This document shows positions 61,128 to 64,000 of a stretch of 64,000 bases of DNA, piece after piece (the stretch's first letter is position 1; each line of letters starts with the position of its first letter). Source of the DNA: Lachnospiraceae bacterium (GTDB lineage Bacteria > Bacillota > Clostridia > Lachnospirales > Lachnospiraceae); assembly GCA_022792535.1 (NCBI GenBank), contig JAAWBG010000049.1, forward strand, positions 1 to 64,000. Direction: 5' to 3'. The translations under genes were made by a program, and so were the position numbers. Below the pieces are notes generated by a model, which was not told where the DNA came from, made no database searches, and saw only the letters and a program-made list of their open reading frames with translations.

Positions 61128-62273
61128 ATGTCTGAATTCCATCGAATGATCACATATCTTCATCTATATGAACACGGGACAAAACGCCACAACGTAGGAT
61201 TTGCCAAAATCGAAAAAAGAGAACAGCAATGTCTCGTGGAAATACATATGAAAAACACCGGACACAATCTTTCCCCTATTCCGGTGTATTTCTATGCCCA
61301 AAATCAGCAGAATTTTCCAGGTATTCTTCTTGGAACCATGGGACTTTCCCGTGGAAACGGAGATTTTAAAACCATTTTAAAAGGGGAAACTCTATCGGAC
61401 AGTGTTTCTTCCCTGGATGATGTGAAAGGCATCTATATTCCTCTCTCGGAAGAAATCATGTTTGTCAGCCAGTGGGATGAAACGGATTTCGTACGGGAAC
61501 GGTTTATAGATCCGGCTGCTAAATCATCGGCTCCTCCTTCCAGACAAATTTCTGAGAATAACAGAATTCCACAGCAAAAGTCTGGCGCTGATTCCAGAAA
61601 TTCCCAGGAAACGCCTGCCGCTGATTCCAAAAATTCCCAGAAACCCCCTGCAAGTTCTCCTGAACCCTCTCTCCAGGAGTCTTCTTCTGGTTCTGATAAA
61701 ACCTCACGTCAGGAATCTCCCTCTGATTCCCCCAGAATTAATTCCGAAGATTCTGCTTCCAGCTCCCGCAAAAATGCTCTGCAGGAATCTAATTCTGAAC
61801 CCACCTTAAAAGCAGCGGAAGCAGTTCCAAAATTACTGGAACAGAACTGCACCAACCCAAAAATCAGCCAGATTACAGCCCAAAAGCAGCCTCAAAAGCA
61901 GCCTTCCGAGAACTGGGAATTGAAATGGAACTTTATTCTGGAAAACTATCCCGTTATGACGCCCTTCGCCGGTGATGAGACAACAGTCTGCGTACGTCTG
62001 GAATTAAAAGATCTTCGTCTTTTACCCAGAGAATACTGGTATCTGGGCAATAACAGTTTTCTGCTCCATGGCTTTTTCAATTATCGCTACTTGATCCTTG
62101 GAATGACTGAGAAAAATAATCGTAAAAAATGGTTTATCGGCATTCCAGGCGTATTTCAAAACCCTGAACGAGTGATGGCCTCCTTATTCGGTTTCCCAGA
62201 ATTCCGCAACGAAAAGTCTCTCCCTGTCAACACCGGAGAATTCGGTTACTGGTACCGCTATCTGGACCAATAA
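61128..62273 (+). CDS. Lachnospiraceae-type protein of unknown function (DUF6128-like)
   Basis: A 381-residue protein without signal peptide. The N-terminal domain (1-125, MSEFHRMITYLHLYEHGTKR...) is followed by a Ser/Pro/Gln-rich linker (about 128-262) with SxNSQ-type repeats. The C-terminal domain begins NWELKWNFILENYPVMTPFA, with WYLGNNSFLLHGFFNYRYLI and GEFGYWYRYL. From memory this C-terminal pattern belongs to proteins labelled DUF6128 in Lachnospiraceae; I am moderately sure. Its end overlaps the convergent GNAT gene by 47 bp. Confidence 0.75.
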   Translation: MSEFHRMITYLHLYEHGTKRHNVGFAKIEKREQQCLVEIHMKNTGHNLSPIPVYFYAQNQQNFPGILLGTMGLSRGNGDFKTILKGETLSDSVSSLDDVKGIYIPLSEEIMFVSQWDETDFVRERFIDPAAKSSAPPSRQISENNRIPQQKSGADSRNSQETPAADSKNSQKPPASSPEPSLQESSSGSDKTSRQESPSDSPRINSEDSASSSRKNALQESNSEPTLKAAEAVPKLLEQNCTNPKISQITAQKQPQKQPSENWELKWNFILENYPVMTPFAGDETTVCVRLELKDLRLLPREYWYLGNNSFLLHGFFNYRYLILGMTEKNNRKKWFIGIPGVFQNPERVMASLFGFPEFRNEKSLPVNTGEFGYWYRYLDQ

Positions 62274-62838
62274 CCTCTTTCTTTTCCAGAACATCTTTTT
62301 CCAGCAGAGCGTACAATTCATGGTCCCTCCAAAGACCGTGAAGTTTTACGTTCTGCTTTTTTACTCCTTCCAGCTCAAATCCTAACTTTCCCAAAAGTTT
62401 TTTGGACGCGGCATTCTCCGGCAGCACATATGCCTCTATTCTATGGAGTTTCAACTCCTCAAAGATAATCTGCGTACATTTGGAAATACTTTCTCTGGCA
62501 TACCCCTTTCCCCAAAACTCCTGATCAAATTTATATCCTAATTCACAGGACTGATAAAATCCTCGTTTGATGTTGTGGATCGAGACTGTACCTGCAATTC
62601 GATCCGTCCGTCCCTTCTCGTAGACCCAAAATCGAATCAAAGTCTGCTTGACTGCCAGATTATACTCGCTTTGCAACAGCATTTTCTGAAATTTTTCTGT
62701 ATAAAAATTGGGAATCCGATCCGTCTCGTATTTTTCGAAAATCTCCTGATTGTCCAGATAAAACCTCAGCACCTGAGCCGCCGCTGTATCTGGGAGTATT
62801 TTTAATTCCAGACGTTTTGTCTCATATTCCATATTCAT
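62227..62838 (-). CDS. GNAT-family N-acetyltransferase (RimJ/RimL type)
   Basis: A 203-residue protein. The start TKRLELKIL and the acetyl-CoA loop region FWGKGYARESISKCTQIIFE, with ASKKLLGKLGFELEGVKKQN near the C-terminus, are typical of RimJ/RimL-type acetyltransferases. AAGGGGAGA lies upstream of the ATG. The last 15 codons overlap the opposite-strand gene. Confidence 0.92.
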   Translation of the reverse strand: MNMEYETKRLELKILPDTAAAQVLRFYLDNQEIFEKYETDRIPNFYTEKFQKMLLQSEYNLAVKQTLIRFWVYEKGRTDRIAGTVSIHNIKRGFYQSCELGYKFDQEFWGKGYARESISKCTQIIFEELKLHRIEAYVLPENAASKKLLGKLGFELEGVKKQNVKLHGLWRDHELYALLEKDVLEKKEVIGPDSGTSNRILRC

Positions 62839-62995
62839 GTCTATCTTCTCCCCTTATTTTATGTTATTCTGTCTGTAAGCAGTTGCAGGCTTACCAAAAC
62901 AGAAGATATTCTTCCGCCTTTATCACTCATTATACGCGCCGGATCTTTGATAAGCAACTGTCTTAAATCACAATCTATAAACAACAGGAGCAGCT

Positions 62996-63484
62996 ATGAA
63001 TCAAGACGAAAAATATATGAAAGCAGCCATTCAGCAGGCAAAAAAAGCAGAACAGATCCAGGAAGTCCCCATTGGCTGCGTGATTGTATATCAGGAAAAA
63101 ATCATTGCCCGCGGGTACAATCGAAGAAATATTGACAAAAACACCCTTGCCCATGCAGAACTTTCCGCCATTCGAAAGGCCAGCAAAAAACTAGGAGACT
63201 GGCGTCTGGAGGGCTGTACCATGTATGTCACCCTAGAACCTTGTCAGATGTGCGCCGGGGCTATCGTCCAGTCCCGTATGGACCGGGTAGTGATCGGCAG
63301 CATGAACCCCAAAGCCGGATGCGCCGGTTCTGTGCTAAATCTTCTGCAGATTCCTGCCTTCAATCATCAGGTATCTTTAGAAATCGGCATATTGGAAGAA
63401 GAGTGCTCCTCCATGCTCAGCAATTTCTTCAAAAGCCTGCGGGAAAGAAAACGCCAGGAGAAAAACCTTACTGGGAACAGTTGA
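62996..63484 (+). CDS. tadA: tRNA-specific adenosine deaminase TadA
   Basis: A 162-residue zinc deaminase that converts A34 to inosine in tRNA-Arg. Zinc and catalytic residues are His53 and Glu55 in LAHAELSAIRKA, and Cys83 and Cys86 in PCQMCAGAI. The start has AGGAG 6 nt upstream. Its stop codon overlaps the promoter of the following SRP RNA gene. Confidence 0.95.
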   Translation: MNQDEKYMKAAIQQAKKAEQIQEVPIGCVIVYQEKIIARGYNRRNIDKNTLAHAELSAIRKASKKLGDWRLEGCTMYVTLEPCQMCAGAIVQSRMDRVVIGSMNPKAGCAGSVLNLLQIPAFNHQVSLEIGILEEECSSMLSNFFKSLRERKRQEKNLTGNS

Positions 63485-63509
63485 CTTTTTTTCCAAAAAA
63501 GGATATACT
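63481..63509 (+). promoter_or_regulatory. Strong promoter of the SRP RNA gene
   Basis: TTGACT (63481-63486), 17-bp spacer, TATACT (63504-63509). The -35 box contains the TGA stop codon of tadA (63482-63484). Transcription would start near 63516, the 5' end of the RNA. Confidence 0.85.
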
Positions 63510-63515
63510 TAAGTC

Positions 63516-63780
63516 TCCGAGCAGCTGGGGCGGTAGCGGTGCCCTGTACCAACAATCCGCTATAGTTGGAGTGATGCTTTGCCCCGGATTTTTGTCTGTG
63601 GGGCAGCCTTTTATAAGTGGTGATGACGTTTGGGTCTCGCGCAATGGAAATCTATGAACCGTGTCAGGTTGGGAACAAAGCAGCACTAAGTAGAACCTTT
63701 CATGTGCCGTGAGGGCGCCTGGACCGAACTAACTGTAGAAGTAACGCCCATGGCCATGATTCAAAGCAAAGCGCTCGGAT
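63516..63780 (+). ncRNA. ffs: Signal recognition particle RNA, large Bacillus type
   Basis: About 265 nt. The 5' end TCCGAGC pairs with the 3' end GCTCGGA, closing the long rod. The Ffh-binding domain is visible near 63660-63690: GTCAGGTTGGGAACAAAGCA then GCACTAAG. Relative to the common GGTCCGGAAGGAAGCAGC, the two pairs around the GGAA loop are changed to U-A and G-C, preserving the stem. The 5' part holds an Alu-like domain as in Bacillus scRNA. A good promoter is directly upstream of the RNA. Confidence 0.93.
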
Positions 63781-63843
63781 TTTAAATTACCGATAAAAGA
63801 CGGATCACAAGATAACGTCAATCATATCATAAGGAGATTTTCT

Positions 63844-64000
63844 GTGAAAAAATTTTTACAAAAAACCAGACATACTCTCTACGAATCCTGTAATTTCCTG
63901 GAACTTCTCATGGCTCTTGTAGTGTTAATCGCTATCCTGGCTGCCTGCTTTTCCCTGGGGAATTCTTTTTTTATTTACTGGAATGATAAATATTCCAATG
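63844..64000 (+). CDS. N-terminal part of a membrane protein (partial)
   Basis: A GTG start at 63844 with AAGGAG upstream begins a frame that runs to the window end (52 codons). A basic start (KKFLQKTRHTLYES) is followed by a hydrophobic helix (about 19-38, LELLMALVVLIAILAACFSL). Too little is visible to name a family. Confidence 0.6.
   Translation, partial: MKKFLQKTRHTLYESCNFLELLMALVVLIAILAACFSLGNSFFIYWNDKYSN

Overview
The window looks like a chromosomal segment of a low-to-medium GC, Gram-positive anaerobe of the Clostridia, most likely Lachnospiraceae. This rests on AGGAGG-type ribosome binding sites, the paired GlgC/GlgD glycogen synthesis genes, a DUF4321 gene, reverse rubrerythrin, a lipoprotein form of trigger factor, a large Bacillus-type SRP RNA, the anaerobic cobaltochelatase CbiK, and a surface protein with a TGD-plus-membrane tail typical of this family. 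I see no rRNA, tRNA, prophage, full-size insertion sequence or CRISPR array. The species cannot be named from the sequence alone.

Layout. 1-1143: the tail of a membrane protein gene, then convergent small genes (acylphosphatase, Spx/ArsC-like, DUF4321). 1248-8476: a minus-strand operon encoding a lipoprotein that joins an Asp-box/propeller-like half to a sugar-binding half, two MalFG-type permeases, a HlyD/MacA-like adaptor and a MacB-like permease without its ATPase. Its promoter carries a symmetric array of 11-bp-spaced half-sites, and a divergent OmpR-type two-component system (9002-10964) is the likely regulator. 11064-16492: a good promoter drives glgC-glgD and a SNF2-family ATPase. 16517-18130: an RdgB-like pyrophosphatase and a zinc-dependent phospholipase C-like protein. 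18133-24865 (minus): patatin, SbcD, SbcC, an ARMT1-like protein and a D-2-hydroxyacid dehydrogenase. 25060-29695: a small protein, a 1216-residue surface beta-helix protein and a Uma2 nuclease-fold protein.

29859-38600 (minus) is the most unusual part. An AgrA/AgrC-like LytTR two-component system is followed by a promoter with two identical 11-bp repeats, a frameshifted small ORF, and three small secreted proteins: an NTR/OB-like protein, a snapalysin/matrixin-like metzincin and a PPC-like protein. A fourth secreted, Ig-like protein follows. Upstream lie a 927-residue double zinc-ribbon protein of unknown function and a YccF protein. 38637-40890 is a GH42 beta-galactosidase with a long structured leader that contains a T-box stem-I-like remnant.

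41157-55255: a HAD phosphatase, an unrecognised AT-rich three-gene operon, YitT, lipoprotein trigger factor, rubrerythrin, MATE transporter, a zinc-ribbon protein, a large anchored propeller protein with a possibly degenerate C39-like end, a methyltransferase, a proline-rich protein, a second patatin and CbiK. 55299-60280: GlgB behind a TPR/acidic-repeat/AAA protein. 60421-64000: a lipoprotein, a family-specific hypothetical, GNAT, TadA, SRP RNA and the start of a membrane protein.

Several small non-coding repeat families are present in two or more copies: a 103-bp three-hairpin element, a MITE with GGTAATTGCGAAAC ends, a second MITE with GGATTAGGGTGTC ends, and a palindromic element. They sit very close to start or stop codons, and one supplies the last residues and stop codon of a gene. 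Glycogen synthesis is split between two loci (glgCD and glgB). Two separate two-component systems each sit beside a promoter carrying repeats that look like their binding sites.
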